Below, one piece after another: positions 6,114-12,990 of a DNA stretch of 18,492 nucleotides; position 1 is the stretch's first letter; each line of letters starts with the position of its first letter. Origin of the DNA: an uncultured Ruminococcus sp. GTDB taxonomy: Bacteria; Bacillota; Clostridia; Oscillospirales; Ruminococcaceae. The notes beneath the pieces are model-generated. The model made no database searches, had not been told where the DNA came from, and was given only the letters and a program-made list of their open reading frames with translations. A program made the position numbers and the translations under genes. The stretch spans positions 1-18,492 of the forward strand of contig CAADWP010000227.1 of assembly GCA_900752785.1 (NCBI GenBank). Direction: 5' to 3'.

Positions 6114-6485
6114 GTGGATGATTTAATGGGAAAAATCGGAGAAATACTCTCCGATGAGGAAAGTGTTAAGCAGCTCACAGAGCTTGCTCAGATGCTTTCT
6201 TCGGATATTTCAGGAGGTTCGGACGAAACGGAGGAAACTTCGTCCGACGCTTCCGGCGGTGATGGAGACAGCGGTGGGTTTCCGGATATAGGTTCGCTTA
6301 TGAAACTTACAGGTCTTATGGGAGCGCTGTCGCAGAATGATAAAAATGCTGAGCTGCTTCTTGCGCTTAAACCTCATCTTGGGGAGGAAAAGCAGAAAAA
6401 GGTTGATAAAGCGGTGAAGCTGCTCAAGCTCCTGGCAGTCTGGAATGTGGCAAAGGAAAGCGGCGTATTGAATGATCTGATATAA
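6114..6485 (+). CDS. Conserved clostridial small acidic/helical protein
   Basis: A 123-residue protein that I cannot assign a function. The N-terminal helix (about 1-30) is followed by a low-complexity acidic and Gly/Ser linker (33-59, many D, E, S and G). A conserved-looking helical part follows (60-123), with LMKLTGLMGALSQNDKNAELLL, LKPHL and KKVDKAVKLLKLLAVW. The start is a GTG with GAGGT about 8 bases upstream; an ATG four codons later is an alternative. It lies 15 bases after the previous gene and 14 before the next. The C-terminal part looks like a family often found beside BofA in Clostridia, so a sporulation link is possible but not proven. Confidence 0.7.
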   Translation: MDDLMGKIGEILSDEESVKQLTELAQMLSSDISGGSDETEETSSDASGGDGDSGGFPDIGSLMKLTGLMGALSQNDKNAELLLALKPHLGEEKQKKVDKAVKLLKLLAVWNVAKESGVLNDLI

Positions 6486-6499
6486 AGGAGGCGATTCTT

Positions 6500-6835
6500 A
6501 TGGCTGTTCAGAACAGACGTTATATAAACAAAATGAGACAGGACGCCATAAGACGCTCCCGTGAAATGAGGGAACAGGCGTCGGTACGCGCTGACAGGGA
6601 TATTCCTCCCGATGATACGGAAACCGAAATTCCCGAAACCGAGGATGAGATCAGACCTCAGTCGCCGCCTCCTACGAAACAATCTGTTAAAAATTCCCTT
6701 AGCAGTTTGATTACTGAGTTTATTGGAAATCCGATAGACAGTGATAAGCTGCTGATCGCGGCAATACTGCTCATGCTGATGAAGGAGGGCGGAGATAAGC
6801 GCCTTATATTGGCTTTGGGATATATATTGATATGA
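6500..6835 (+). CDS. Small protein with basic N-terminus and hydrophobic Leu/Gly tail
   Basis: A 111-residue protein, function unrecognised. It has a strongly basic N-terminus with QNRRYINKMRQDAIRRSRE (4-22), then an acidic/proline middle (33-60). The C-terminal tail reads DKLLIAAILLMLMKEGG and RLILALGYILI (80-111); a repeated 'D-LL-LALLL-KEGGD' tail of this type is common in short clostridial proteins of unknown role. The tail may insert in or lie on a membrane. The start has TAAAGGAGG about 9 bases upstream. The BofA-like gene starts 13 bases after the stop. Confidence 0.7.
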   Translation: MAVQNRRYINKMRQDAIRRSREMREQASVRADRDIPPDDTETEIPETEDEIRPQSPPPTKQSVKNSLSSLITEFIGNPIDSDKLLIAAILLMLMKEGGDKRLILALGYILI

Positions 6836-6848
6836 AAGGATAATAAAA

Positions 6849-7103
6849 ATGGATACGGATATTATTTTTGCGGCTGTTTGCGGTGCAGTCATACTTATAA
6901 TGGCAATATATTACTTAAAGCGCGAGAAAAGGCTGAAAGCGATCCTTTTTGGATCGGTTACAGGACTTGCAGCTCTGTTTATACTTAATAAATACGGAGG
7001 AAATTTTGATACAGAGCTGCCCTTGAATGTTTTTAATCTTTGCGGAAGCGCTGTTTTGGGAGTGCCTTTTGTAATTTGTCTTGTTCTTCTTAAAATTGTG
7101 TGA
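6849..7103 (+). CDS. bofA: BofA-family protein (pro-sigma-K processing inhibitor type)
   Basis: An 84-residue membrane protein. Hydrophobic segments cover about 4-20, 31-46 and 63-84. The C-terminal stretch LPLNVFNLCGSAVLGVPFVIC matches the BofA signature (N-x(2)-N, then GLGVPG-like). In Bacillus, BofA holds the intramembrane protease SpoIVFB inactive until a forespore signal arrives, which delays sigma-K activation in the mother cell. Many Clostridia keep BofA without SpoIVFB, so the partner here is uncertain. It closes a four-gene cluster with gaps of 13-15 bases. AAAGGA lies about 9 bases before ATG. Confidence 0.8.
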   Translation: MDTDIIFAAVCGAVILIMAIYYLKREKRLKAILFGSVTGLAALFILNKYGGNFDTELPLNVFNLCGSAVLGVPFVICLVLLKIV

Positions 7104-7129
7104 TTTTTAAAAAGTTTTTTCACAATCTA

Positions 7130-7158
7130 TTGAAATTTTATTTTGAATGTGGTAAAAT
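7130..7158 (+). promoter_or_regulatory. Sigma-A promoter of the nucleoside phosphorylase gene
   Basis: TTGAAA (7130-7135), a 17-base spacer and TAAAAT (7153-7158) lie about 35 bases before the start codon. Confidence 0.65.
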
Positions 7159-7193
7159 TGTTTTAGAGATTATTCTGAGGAGATGAGACAAAT

Positions 7194-8468
7194 ATGAACG
7201 CCGTTGATATAATTAATAAAACAAAAAGATCCGTTTCGCTGACAGACGAGGAGATCGGTTGGCTGGTGAAGGGCTATACCGAAGGCACAGTTCCCGATTA
7301 TCAAATGTCGGCTTGGCTTATGGCGGTATGTATAAATGGTCTGACAGAGCATGAGATTCTTACGCTGACCTATGCAATGCGCGACAGCGGCGACATACTG
7401 CATCTTGATATTCCAATGACGGCAGACAAGCACAGCACAGGCGGAGTAGGAGACAAGACTACGCTTATAATCGGACCGACGGCAGCGGCGGCAGGCTTGT
7501 GTATGGCGAAGATGTCGGGAAGGGGATTAGGTCATACGGGAGGTACGATAGACAAGCTTGAAAGCATACGGGGATTTCGCACTGAGCTTCCGCTAAGCGA
7601 ATTTGAAGCTATACTTAAAGAAACGAATTTTTCGGTGATATCTCAGAGTGAAAATCTCTGCCCTGCGGACAAGAAGATCTATGCTTTAAGAAACGCTTCG
7701 GGAACGGTCGATAGTATTCCGCTGATCTGTGCCAGCATAATGAGTAAAAAGCTTGCTACAAATGCCGATTGTCTCCTTTTGGACGTGAAATGCGGCAGCG
7801 GCGCTTTTATGAAAACTGCCGAAGAAGCGAAAAAATTAGCGGCTGTTATGGAAAAGATCGGGAAAGCTGCCGGAAAGCGATGTAAGACTGTTGTTACTGA
7901 TATGAACTCTCCGCTGGGAAATAACATAGGGAACGCTCTCGAGGTTGAGGAAGCGCTTGATATTCTCCGCGGGAACGATAAGGGAAGACTTTACAGTCTC
8001 TGTATGGATCTGACAGCCGAGCTTCTGGTTCTTGCAGGAAAAGGAGGCTTTGAGGATTGTCTGAAAACGGCTAAGGATGCGGTTTCCTCCGGAAAAGCGC
8101 TTGAAATTTTCCGAAGGACTGTTGAACTTCAGGGAGGAGATCCGCATATATGCGACGATCCTTCGCTGCTTCCGAAAGCTAAATATTGCCATGTTATCCG
8201 TGCTGCAAGAAATATGAAGGTATTGTCGCTTGACAGTCAGGCTCTTGGAATGACTTCGCTTATACTCGGTGCGGGAAGAATTTCAAAAAATGATGAAATA
8301 GATATGTCTGCGGGTATAGTTATGGAATGTCAGCCGGGGGATTGTCTGTATGAGGGAGATGCTCTTATGACCCTTTATTCGTCGGTTTGCAGCGATTTTT
8401 CAGAAGCTGCGGTAAGAGCCTTGGGCGCTGTTGAATACAGCGATTTGCCTTCAAGCGCGGAGGAGTAA
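7194..8468 (+). CDS. pdp: Pyrimidine-nucleoside phosphorylase
   Basis: A 424-residue cytosolic enzyme that splits uridine, thymidine or deoxyuridine with phosphate into base and (deoxy)ribose-1-phosphate, in pyrimidine salvage. The family signatures are intact: DKHSTGGVGDKTT (78-90), which binds phosphate, the thymidine phosphorylase signature SGRGLGHTGGTIDKLE (108-123), YALRNASGTVDSIPLICASIMSKK, which contacts the base, and VKCGSGAFMKT. Length is close to the usual 430-440. Telling it from DeoA-type thymidine phosphorylase by eye is uncertain; in Firmicutes the broad-specificity Pdp type is usual. The start follows GAGGAGATGAG by 8-9 bases. It is a single gene here with none of the usual deo partners next to it. 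Confidence 0.93.
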   Translation: MNAVDIINKTKRSVSLTDEEIGWLVKGYTEGTVPDYQMSAWLMAVCINGLTEHEILTLTYAMRDSGDILHLDIPMTADKHSTGGVGDKTTLIIGPTAAAAGLCMAKMSGRGLGHTGGTIDKLESIRGFRTELPLSEFEAILKETNFSVISQSENLCPADKKIYALRNASGTVDSIPLICASIMSKKLATNADCLLLDVKCGSGAFMKTAEEAKKLAAVMEKIGKAAGKRCKTVVTDMNSPLGNNIGNALEVEEALDILRGNDKGRLYSLCMDLTAELLVLAGKGGFEDCLKTAKDAVSSGKALEIFRRTVELQGGDPHICDDPSLLPKAKYCHVIRAARNMKVLSLDSQALGMTSLILGAGRISKNDEIDMSAGIVMECQPGDCLYEGDALMTLYSSVCSDFSEAAVRALGAVEYSDLPSSAEE

Positions 8469-8497
8469 TTTCCTTTGGAAAATATCGGGAAATATAC

Positions 8498-8526
8498 TTG
8501 ACGAATTTAAAAAAACGTGATAAAAT
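8498..8526 (+). promoter_or_regulatory. Sigma-A promoter of the zinc-ribbon gene
   Basis: TTGACG (8498-8503), a 17-base spacer and TAAAAT (8521-8526) lie about 47 bases before the chosen start. Confidence 0.75.
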
Positions 8527-8572
8527 GTACGTATCGGGGCTATAAGCCTGAATTATTATGGAGGTTACGATC

Positions 8573-9136
8573 ATGGGTTTTATGGATAATGTTAAAGAAT
8601 TTGCTGCAAAGGTCGGAAATACCGTTGAAAAGGGTGCAAAGAGCGTTTCCGATAATTCAAAGAAAATGGCTGAAAAATCAAAGGTGAAACGCGAGATCTC
8701 TCAGCTTGAGACCGAGATGAATAACGCTTATTATGCAATCGGAAAGAAGTATTTTGAGCTTCATTCCGCTGCTCCTGAAGAGGGTTATGAAGATTCTGTA
8801 AATACGATCATTGCCAATATTGACAAAATTGAGAAATTCCGTCTTCTTTTGGCTTCAATGGATGATAAGCAGTTATGCTCTGGCTGCGGCGCAGAGGTCG
8901 TAAGGGGACAGAAATTCTGCGATAAATGCGGAACAAAGGTTGAATTTGCTGAAGCTCCAATCATTGAAGGTTATAACGATCATCCTGCATCTACAGTTAC
9001 GGACGAAGCTGTTGCCGCAGATGTACAGCAGGAGGAACAGCCGAAGTCTGAATCTGATAAAGCCATATGCACCGGTTGCGGAGCAACTCTTGAGCCGGGT
9101 CAGAATTTCTGCGAAAAGTGCGGCACAAAGATTTAA
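8573..9136 (+). CDS. Double zinc-ribbon protein with helical N-terminus
   Basis: A 187-residue soluble protein. Residues 1-98 are helical and charged (VEKGAKSVSDNSKKMAEKSKVKREISQLE...), likely a coiled coil, and resemble the YtxH/zinc-ribbon proteins common in Clostridia. Two CxxC-x10-CxxC ribbons follow: C102/C105/C116/C119 and C166/C169/C180/C183. The two ribbons are near copies (CSGCGAEV...GQKFCDKCGTKV and CTGCGATL...GQNFCEKCGTKI), joined by an acidic linker (124-163), so a recent internal duplication is likely. The ATG at 8573 is chosen because ATGGAGGTT before it is the ribosome binding site; the ATG at 8558 would be inside that site. The function is unknown; ribbons of this kind usually mediate protein-protein contacts. 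Confidence 0.85.
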   Translation: MGFMDNVKEFAAKVGNTVEKGAKSVSDNSKKMAEKSKVKREISQLETEMNNAYYAIGKKYFELHSAAPEEGYEDSVNTIIANIDKIEKFRLLLASMDDKQLCSGCGAEVVRGQKFCDKCGTKVEFAEAPIIEGYNDHPASTVTDEAVAADVQQEEQPKSESDKAICTGCGATLEPGQNFCEKCGTKI

Positions 9137-9148
9137 TGATATTTTTAT

Positions 9149-9190
9149 TTTAGGGCAACGCTGCATGATATTTGTGCGGCGCTGCCTAAA
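9149..9190 (+). terminator. Likely terminator after the zinc-ribbon gene
   Basis: TTTAGG-GCAACGCTGCA (9149-9165) pairs with TGCGGCGCTGCCTAAA (9175-9190), with one bulge, one mismatch and one wobble. A weak U-rich tract (GTTGTTGTTTT) follows. Confidence 0.5.
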
Positions 9191-9194
9191 GTTG

Positions 9195-9222
9195 TTGTTT
9201 TGATGCTTTTGCTGTTTAAAAT
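9195..9222 (+). promoter_or_regulatory. Weak candidate promoter of the acyl-CoA synthetase gene
   Basis: TTGTTT (9195-9200), a 16-base spacer and TAAAAT (9217-9222) lie about 46 bases before the start codon. It partly overlaps the U-tract of the preceding hairpin. The match is moderate. Confidence 0.35.
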
Positions 9223-9267
9223 GTCAAAGCGACAGCGTTCAGTAAAGAAAGACGAGGAATTATTATA

Positions 9268-10902
9268 ATGCCAATTACAGAATTACTTGAAAGAAACGCA
9301 AAACTGTACGGTAGCGATGTCGCTCTTGTAGAGGTAAATCCCGAAATTTCCGAGGTAAGACGCGTTACATGGAAGGATTACGAGCTTATCGAGCCTGATC
9401 CGCTTTGTCATTACAGGCGTGAGATCACCTGGAAGGTCTTTGATGAAAAGGCTAACCGCTTTGCAAATCTTCTGCTTGAAAGAGGCGTACAAAAAGGTGA
9501 TAAAGTGGGAATACTGCTTATGAACTGCCTTGAATGGCTTCCGATTTACTTTGGTATTCTTAAAGCGGGCGCGCTTGCCGTTCCGCTTAATTTCCGATAT
9601 ACTTCCGATGAAATAAAGTATTGCCTTGACCTTGCGGAAGTGGACGTGCTTATGTTTGGACCTGAATTTATCGGAAGAATAGAAGAGATTGCAGACGAGA
9701 TCATTAAAAATCGCCTCCTTTTTTATGTGGGAGAGGGTTGTCCCTCTTTTGCGGAGCATTACGACAGTCTTGTTGCAAATTGCGCAAGCTCCGCACCCGA
9801 AATAAAACTTTTGGATTCGGATGATGCCGCAATTTATTTTTCATCGGGGACTACGGGTTTTCCAAAGGCTATTCTCCATAATCACGAGAGTCTGGTTCAT
9901 TCGGCTAAGGTAGAGCAGAACCATCACGGTCAGACAAAGGACGATATTTTTCTTTGTATTCCGCCTCTTTACCATACCGGTGCGAAAATGCACTGGTTTG
10001 GAAGTCTCTATTCGGGCGGAAAAGCAGTTCTTTTGAAAGGCATTAAGCCTAAAGCTATTCTGGACGCCGTTTCAGACGAGGGATGCACTATTGTGTGGCT
10101 GCTTGTTCCATGGGCTCAGGATATACTTGACGCTATTGACAGGGGAGAAATTGATCTTTCGCAGTATCAGCTTTCACAGTGGAGACTGATGCATATAGGA
10201 GCTCAACCTGTGCCGCCTTCGCTTATCTCACGCTGGCAGAAAATTTTCCCCAATCATCAGTATGATACCAATTACGGACTGAGCGAATCTATCGGACCGG
10301 GCTGCGTACATCTGGGTGTTGAAAATATACATAAGGTCGGCGCCATCGGAAAGGCAGGCTTTGGCTGGGAAGTAAAAATTATTAACGAGGACGGAAGAAC
10401 GGTTGAACGAGGCAATGTAGGCGAGCTTTGCGTAAAAGGTCCCGGAGTTATGACTTGCTATTATCATGATGAAAAGGCTACTGCTGATACTTTAAAAGAC
10501 GGCTGGCTTTTTACCGGAGATATGGCTCAGGAGGACGAGGATGGATTTATTTACCTTGTTGACAGAAAAAAAGATGTTATTATCAGCGGCGGAGAAAATC
10601 TTTATCCTGTGCAGATAGAAGACTTCCTGCGCGCTCATCCTGCCGTTAAGGACGTGGCTGTTATTGGGTTGCCGGACAAGCGTTTGGGAGAGATCGCTGC
10701 GGCAATTATTTCCGTTAAAGATGAGTGCGAATGCACGGAGGAGGATATAAATATCTTTTGTCAGAAACTTCCGCGTTATAAACGCCCTCATAAGATCATA
10801 TTTGCGGATGTTCCGAGAAATCCTACCGGAAAAATTGAAAAGCCGCGGCTCCGCGAAATTTACTGCGGGGAAAGCCTCGTTGCAAAACAGATTAGAAACT
10901 GA
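9268..10902 (+). CDS. AMP-dependent acyl-CoA synthetase/ligase (ANL superfamily)
   Basis: A 544-residue adenylate-forming enzyme that activates a carboxylic acid with ATP and then transfers it to CoA. All core motifs are present: YFSSGTTGFPKAI (190-202, P-loop), NYGLSE (335-340), WLFTGD (413-418, ribose-binding Asp), the hinge VDRKKDVIISGGENLYP (431-447) and PTGKIEK with catalytic K522. The N-terminus has an insertion (about 25-52) not found in the shortest members. Length and motifs fit medium/long-chain fatty acyl-CoA ligases, but the acid substrate cannot be set from sequence. A GACGAGGA site precedes ATG. The gene is alone between two terminators; no beta-oxidation, polyketide or carrier-protein genes are nearby. 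Confidence 0.9.
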   Translation: MPITELLERNAKLYGSDVALVEVNPEISEVRRVTWKDYELIEPDPLCHYRREITWKVFDEKANRFANLLLERGVQKGDKVGILLMNCLEWLPIYFGILKAGALAVPLNFRYTSDEIKYCLDLAEVDVLMFGPEFIGRIEEIADEIIKNRLLFYVGEGCPSFAEHYDSLVANCASSAPEIKLLDSDDAAIYFSSGTTGFPKAILHNHESLVHSAKVEQNHHGQTKDDIFLCIPPLYHTGAKMHWFGSLYSGGKAVLLKGIKPKAILDAVSDEGCTIVWLLVPWAQDILDAIDRGEIDLSQYQLSQWRLMHIGAQPVPPSLISRWQKIFPNHQYDTNYGLSESIGPGCVHLGVENIHKVGAIGKAGFGWEVKIINEDGRTVERGNVGELCVKGPGVMTCYYHDEKATADTLKDGWLFTGDMAQEDEDGFIYLVDRKKDVIISGGENLYPVQIEDFLRAHPAVKDVAVIGLPDKRLGEIAAAIISVKDECECTEEDINIFCQKLPRYKRPHKIIFADVPRNPTGKIEKPRLREIYCGESLVAKQIRN

Positions 10903-10916
10903 ATATAAAAAGTATT

Positions 10917-10945
10917 TTCGGGGATTTTTGTCCCCGAATTTTTAT
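10917..10945 (+). terminator. Terminator after the acyl-CoA synthetase gene
   Basis: The perfect 8-bp stem TTCGGGGA (10917-10924) with TCCCCGAA (10931-10938), and a TTTTT run after it, starts 15 bases after the stop codon. Confidence 0.85.
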
Positions 10946-10974
10946 TTGTCTTCTGAAAAAAACAGTGCTATAAT
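10946..10974 (+). promoter_or_regulatory. Promoter of the dead transposase remnant
   Basis: TTGTCT (10946-10951), a 17-base spacer and TATAAT (10969-10974) lie 46 bases before the remnant ATG. It may still transcribe the broken element. Confidence 0.5.
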
Positions 10975-11020
10975 ATTAATGGTCTGTCAACCAAACTAAG
11001 ATAACAGAGGAGATATAGTA

Positions 11021-11135
11021 ATGACAAGAGACGATATAAGTAGTTTAGCACATTCCAAGTGGAATTGCAAAGATAATTGATAGCAAATGCATGGAAGAAT
11101 TCATGAAACTCTATCAAAAACTAACAGATAACTAA
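11021..11135 (+). pseudogene. IS200/IS605-type transposase (TnpA) remnant fused to an unknown tail
   Basis: Behind a good site (AGAGGAG), the ATG opens a 19-codon frame, MTRDDISSLAHSKWNCK plus two residues and a stop at 11080. 'SLAHSKWNCKYHIVF' is how IS200-type TnpA proteins normally begin, so this is the amino end of one; the catalytic HUH and Tyr parts are absent. In a different frame the same DNA reads GIAKIIDSKCMEEFMKLY and ends at 11135, as if a deletion at the GGAATTGCAAAG stretch had joined two sources. I do not know the origin of the tail. It marks a past IS insertion between the acyl-CoA synthetase gene and uppP. Confidence 0.65.
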
Positions 11136-11141
11136 AAATAT

Positions 11142-11175
11142 AGCCGATGTCTACAATTTACTGTAAACATCGGCT
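11142..11175 (-). terminator. Hairpin terminator shared by uppP and the IS remnant
   Basis: AGCCGATGT-TACA and TGTA-ACATCGGCT pair over 13 positions with one mismatch. Read on the minus strand, it is followed by ATATTTTTAG, a fair U-tract, so it probably ends uppP transcription, about 135 bases past the uppP stop. The 11176-11310 gap holds nothing else that I recognise. Confidence 0.6.
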
Positions 11176-11310
11176 TGACCTATTCAATTTGATTTACTCT
11201 TCTTCGTGAAGGGAATCCCGATTTTGCCGGGGATGTTTATTTACTCTGCGTAAAATTTTTTGCATTTTGCACGGCAAGCTGCACATATAAATAACGCAAC
11301 TGAAGGTAAA

Positions 11311-12165
11311 TTATTGATTTATAAGCGTAAAATATATAATAACAAGCGAGCCGAGAATAATTCTGTACCAGCCGAAGATTTTGAAATCATGCTTTTTAAT
11401 GTAATCCATAAGAAATTTAATGACAACAATGGAAACAAGAAGAGCGGAAATCATACCGGTCAGCAGTATGGCAATTTCTGTACCTGTGAAATCAAAGCCG
11501 AATTTAACGAGCTTGAGCAGGCTTGCGCCAAACATTACCGGAACGGCGAGATAGAATGTGAATTCAGCAGCCACAGTCCTTGAAATTCCGATAAGCAGCG
11601 CTCCTACGATAGTTGCACCGGAGCGTGATGTGCCAGGAAAAACAGCAGCTATAAGCTGAAAAATACCGATAATAAAAGCGGCTTTAAAAGTCAGAGCGCC
11701 GATAGAATCAATACGAGGTTTTCTGCTTTTGTTCCAGTTCTCGACAATAATGAATGCTGCGCCGAAAACGATAAGAGCTACTGCAACTGTCCATGGATTG
11801 TAAAAATGTTCGTCGATCCAATCGTCAAGAGCAAGACCTACGACAGCAGCAGGAATGCAGGCGGCAAGAACTTTGAACCACATTATGAAAATATCGGTTT
11901 TTATGTATGCGCCCGCGCCGTCTTTACTAAGCGGGTGCAGATTATTCTTTTTACCGAAAGGAAAAAGCTTGTTCCAGAAAATGATTACAACGGCAAGTAT
12001 AGCGCCAAGCTGAATTACGACATTGAACATTTCTACAAATTCTTCGGACATATCCAGATTAAGAAATTCGTTAACAAGGATAAGATGACCGGTACTGCTT
12101 ATAGGCAGCCATTCGGTGATACCCTCAACGATGCCCAGTATTATTGATTTAAAGATTTCTACCAT
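11311..12165 (-). CDS. uppP: Undecaprenyl-diphosphatase
   Basis: A 284-residue integral membrane enzyme (BacA family) that dephosphorylates undecaprenyl pyrophosphate to recycle the lipid carrier for peptidoglycan and other wall polymers; it also confers bacitracin tolerance. The active-site motifs are intact: GIVEGITEWLPISSTGHL (11-28, with E14, E18, S23/S24 and H27) and PGTSRSG (177-183, R181). Hydrophobic segments spread over the length fit about 7-8 membrane helices. The length is close to the usual 270-290. The start has GAAAGGAA about 10 bases upstream and its own consensus promoter. That promoter's -35 overlaps the stop codon of the Crp/Fnr gene, so the two genes are in the same direction with a separate promoter between. 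Confidence 0.95.
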   Translation of the reverse strand: MVEIFKSIILGIVEGITEWLPISSTGHLILVNEFLNLDMSEEFVEMFNVVIQLGAILAVVIIFWNKLFPFGKKNNLHPLSKDGAGAYIKTDIFIMWFKVLAACIPAAVVGLALDDWIDEHFYNPWTVAVALIVFGAAFIIVENWNKSRKPRIDSIGALTFKAAFIIGIFQLIAAVFPGTSRSGATIVGALLIGISRTVAAEFTFYLAVPVMFGASLLKLVKFGFDFTGTEIAILLTGMISALLVSIVVIKFLMDYIKKHDFKIFGWYRIILGSLVIIYFTLINQ

Positions 12166-12199
12166 GATAAAATTTTCCTTTCAAGTTTATAATGATATT

Positions 12200-12228
12200 A
12201 TTGTATCATACTATTGTTTATATGTCAA
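12200..12228 (-). promoter_or_regulatory. Sigma-A promoter of uppP
   Basis: On the minus strand, TTGACA (12228-12223), a 17-base spacer and TACAAT (12205-12200) lie 35 bases before the start codon. The -35 overlaps the last codons of the upstream regulator gene. Confidence 0.8.
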
Positions 12229-12893
12229 ATGTCCTGCTTGTTATTACAGCGGAGATGAAATTTTCTTTTTGATATTGTAAGCACTCCCGAATTGCGAAGT
12301 TTCTTGATCTCACGCTGGAGAGCGCTTCTGTTTACACAGAGATAGTCGGAAAGCGCTGTTGTTGAAAATGGGATGTGAGGAGTTTTACCTTCGGAGGTTT
12401 TGTCCTCAATGATCTGAAGATAGCTTATTAGCTTATCTTCAATGGTACGCTGGCTTAAAACATTAATGCGTTCGTTCAGAGTTATCGTCTTTTCCGACAT
12501 TAAGTTAAGCAGATTTTCTACAACTCTTGTATGACATAAGCAAGCGTTTTCACATCGTTTTGTTATTTCAGAACGTTTCACAAACATGACCTCACAGTCG
12601 GTATCGCTTACTATTTCAACAGTATTTTTTCCGGAAACATTAAAAGTAAATAACGCTCCAAATACGCCTTGCTCCTCAAGAACTTCTACTATAGTGCGGA
12701 TTCCGTTAATATCGTACCTGACCATTACGGCTGTTCCGCTGATTATTATGCCGATCTTATCGGTTTTCTCGCTGCATACGGCGATAATGTTTCCCGACTT
12801 ATATCGTTTGATTTCGGGAGCAAAACAGGTAAGCATACGGCGGCGGTCACATTCGTCAATGCCGTTGAATAAAATGTTATCCTCTGGTAACAT
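12225..12893 (-). CDS. Crp/Fnr-family transcriptional regulator
   Basis: A 222-residue DNA-binding regulator. The N-terminal cyclic-nucleotide-binding-like beta-roll (about 1-120) reads IGIIISGTAVMVRYDINGIRTIVEVLEEQGVFGALFTF. A dimer helix follows (about 120-150), then a winged HTH (150-222) with SQRTIEDKLISYLQ, STTALSDYLCVNRSALQREIKKLRNSG and VLTISKRKFHL. Cysteines (C15, C24, C40, C99, C114, C118, C120) are numerous but not in the Fnr N-terminal 4Fe-4S pattern, so an iron-sulphur sensor is possible but not shown. The ATG has AAGGAGGAG about 5 bases upstream. It is divergent from the NrdD-tail-like gene, with a perfect palindrome between, and is likely autoregulated (inference). The residues do not decide between effectors such as nucleotides, oxygen, NO or peroxide. 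Confidence 0.92.
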   Translation of the reverse strand: MLPEDNILFNGIDECDRRRMLTCFAPEIKRYKSGNIIAVCSEKTDKIGIIISGTAVMVRYDINGIRTIVEVLEEQGVFGALFTFNVSGKNTVEIVSDTDCEVMFVKRSEITKRCENACLCHTRVVENLLNLMSEKTITLNERINVLSQRTIEDKLISYLQIIEDKTSEGKTPHIPFSTTALSDYLCVNRSALQREIKKLRNSGVLTISKRKFHLRCNNKQDI

Positions 12894-12907
12894 AAAGCTC
12901 CTCCTTG

Positions 12908-12923
12908 TGTTGCAATTGCAACA
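12908..12923. promoter_or_regulatory. 16-bp perfect palindrome, candidate Crp/Fnr operator
   Basis: TGTTGCAATTGCAACA lies 14 bases before the regulator start codon and about 20 bases before the -10 of the opposite gene. Crp/Fnr dimers bind palindromes of about this length, and the half-site TGTTGCAA resembles no other box here. It is probably the regulator's own operator, placed to control both divergent genes. Confidence 0.55.
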
Positions 12924-12941
12924 GATTTTTTTATAAATTTA

Positions 12942-12950
12942 TGATACAAT
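12942..12950 (+). promoter_or_regulatory. Extended -10 promoter of the NrdD-tail-like gene
   Basis: TGATACAAT is an extended -10 element (TGN then TACAAT at 12945-12950). No good -35 lies 17 bases upstream; a promoter lacking a -35 often needs an activator, which fits the upstream palindrome. Transcription would start near 12957, about 34 bases before the start codon. Confidence 0.4.
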
Positions 12951-12990
12951 AAATTCATGGAAAAGTCAAGCTGTTAAGGAGGTTTTTTTT

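Noticed and set aside
11260..11583. 107-codon plus-strand frame
   Set aside because: It lies mostly antisense to uppP and has low-complexity composition without a start signal.
12225..12893. The regulator as a true oxygen-sensing Fnr with an iron-sulphur cluster
   Set aside because: Several cysteines exist but not in the recognised Fnr arrangement, so only the Crp/Fnr family is claimed.
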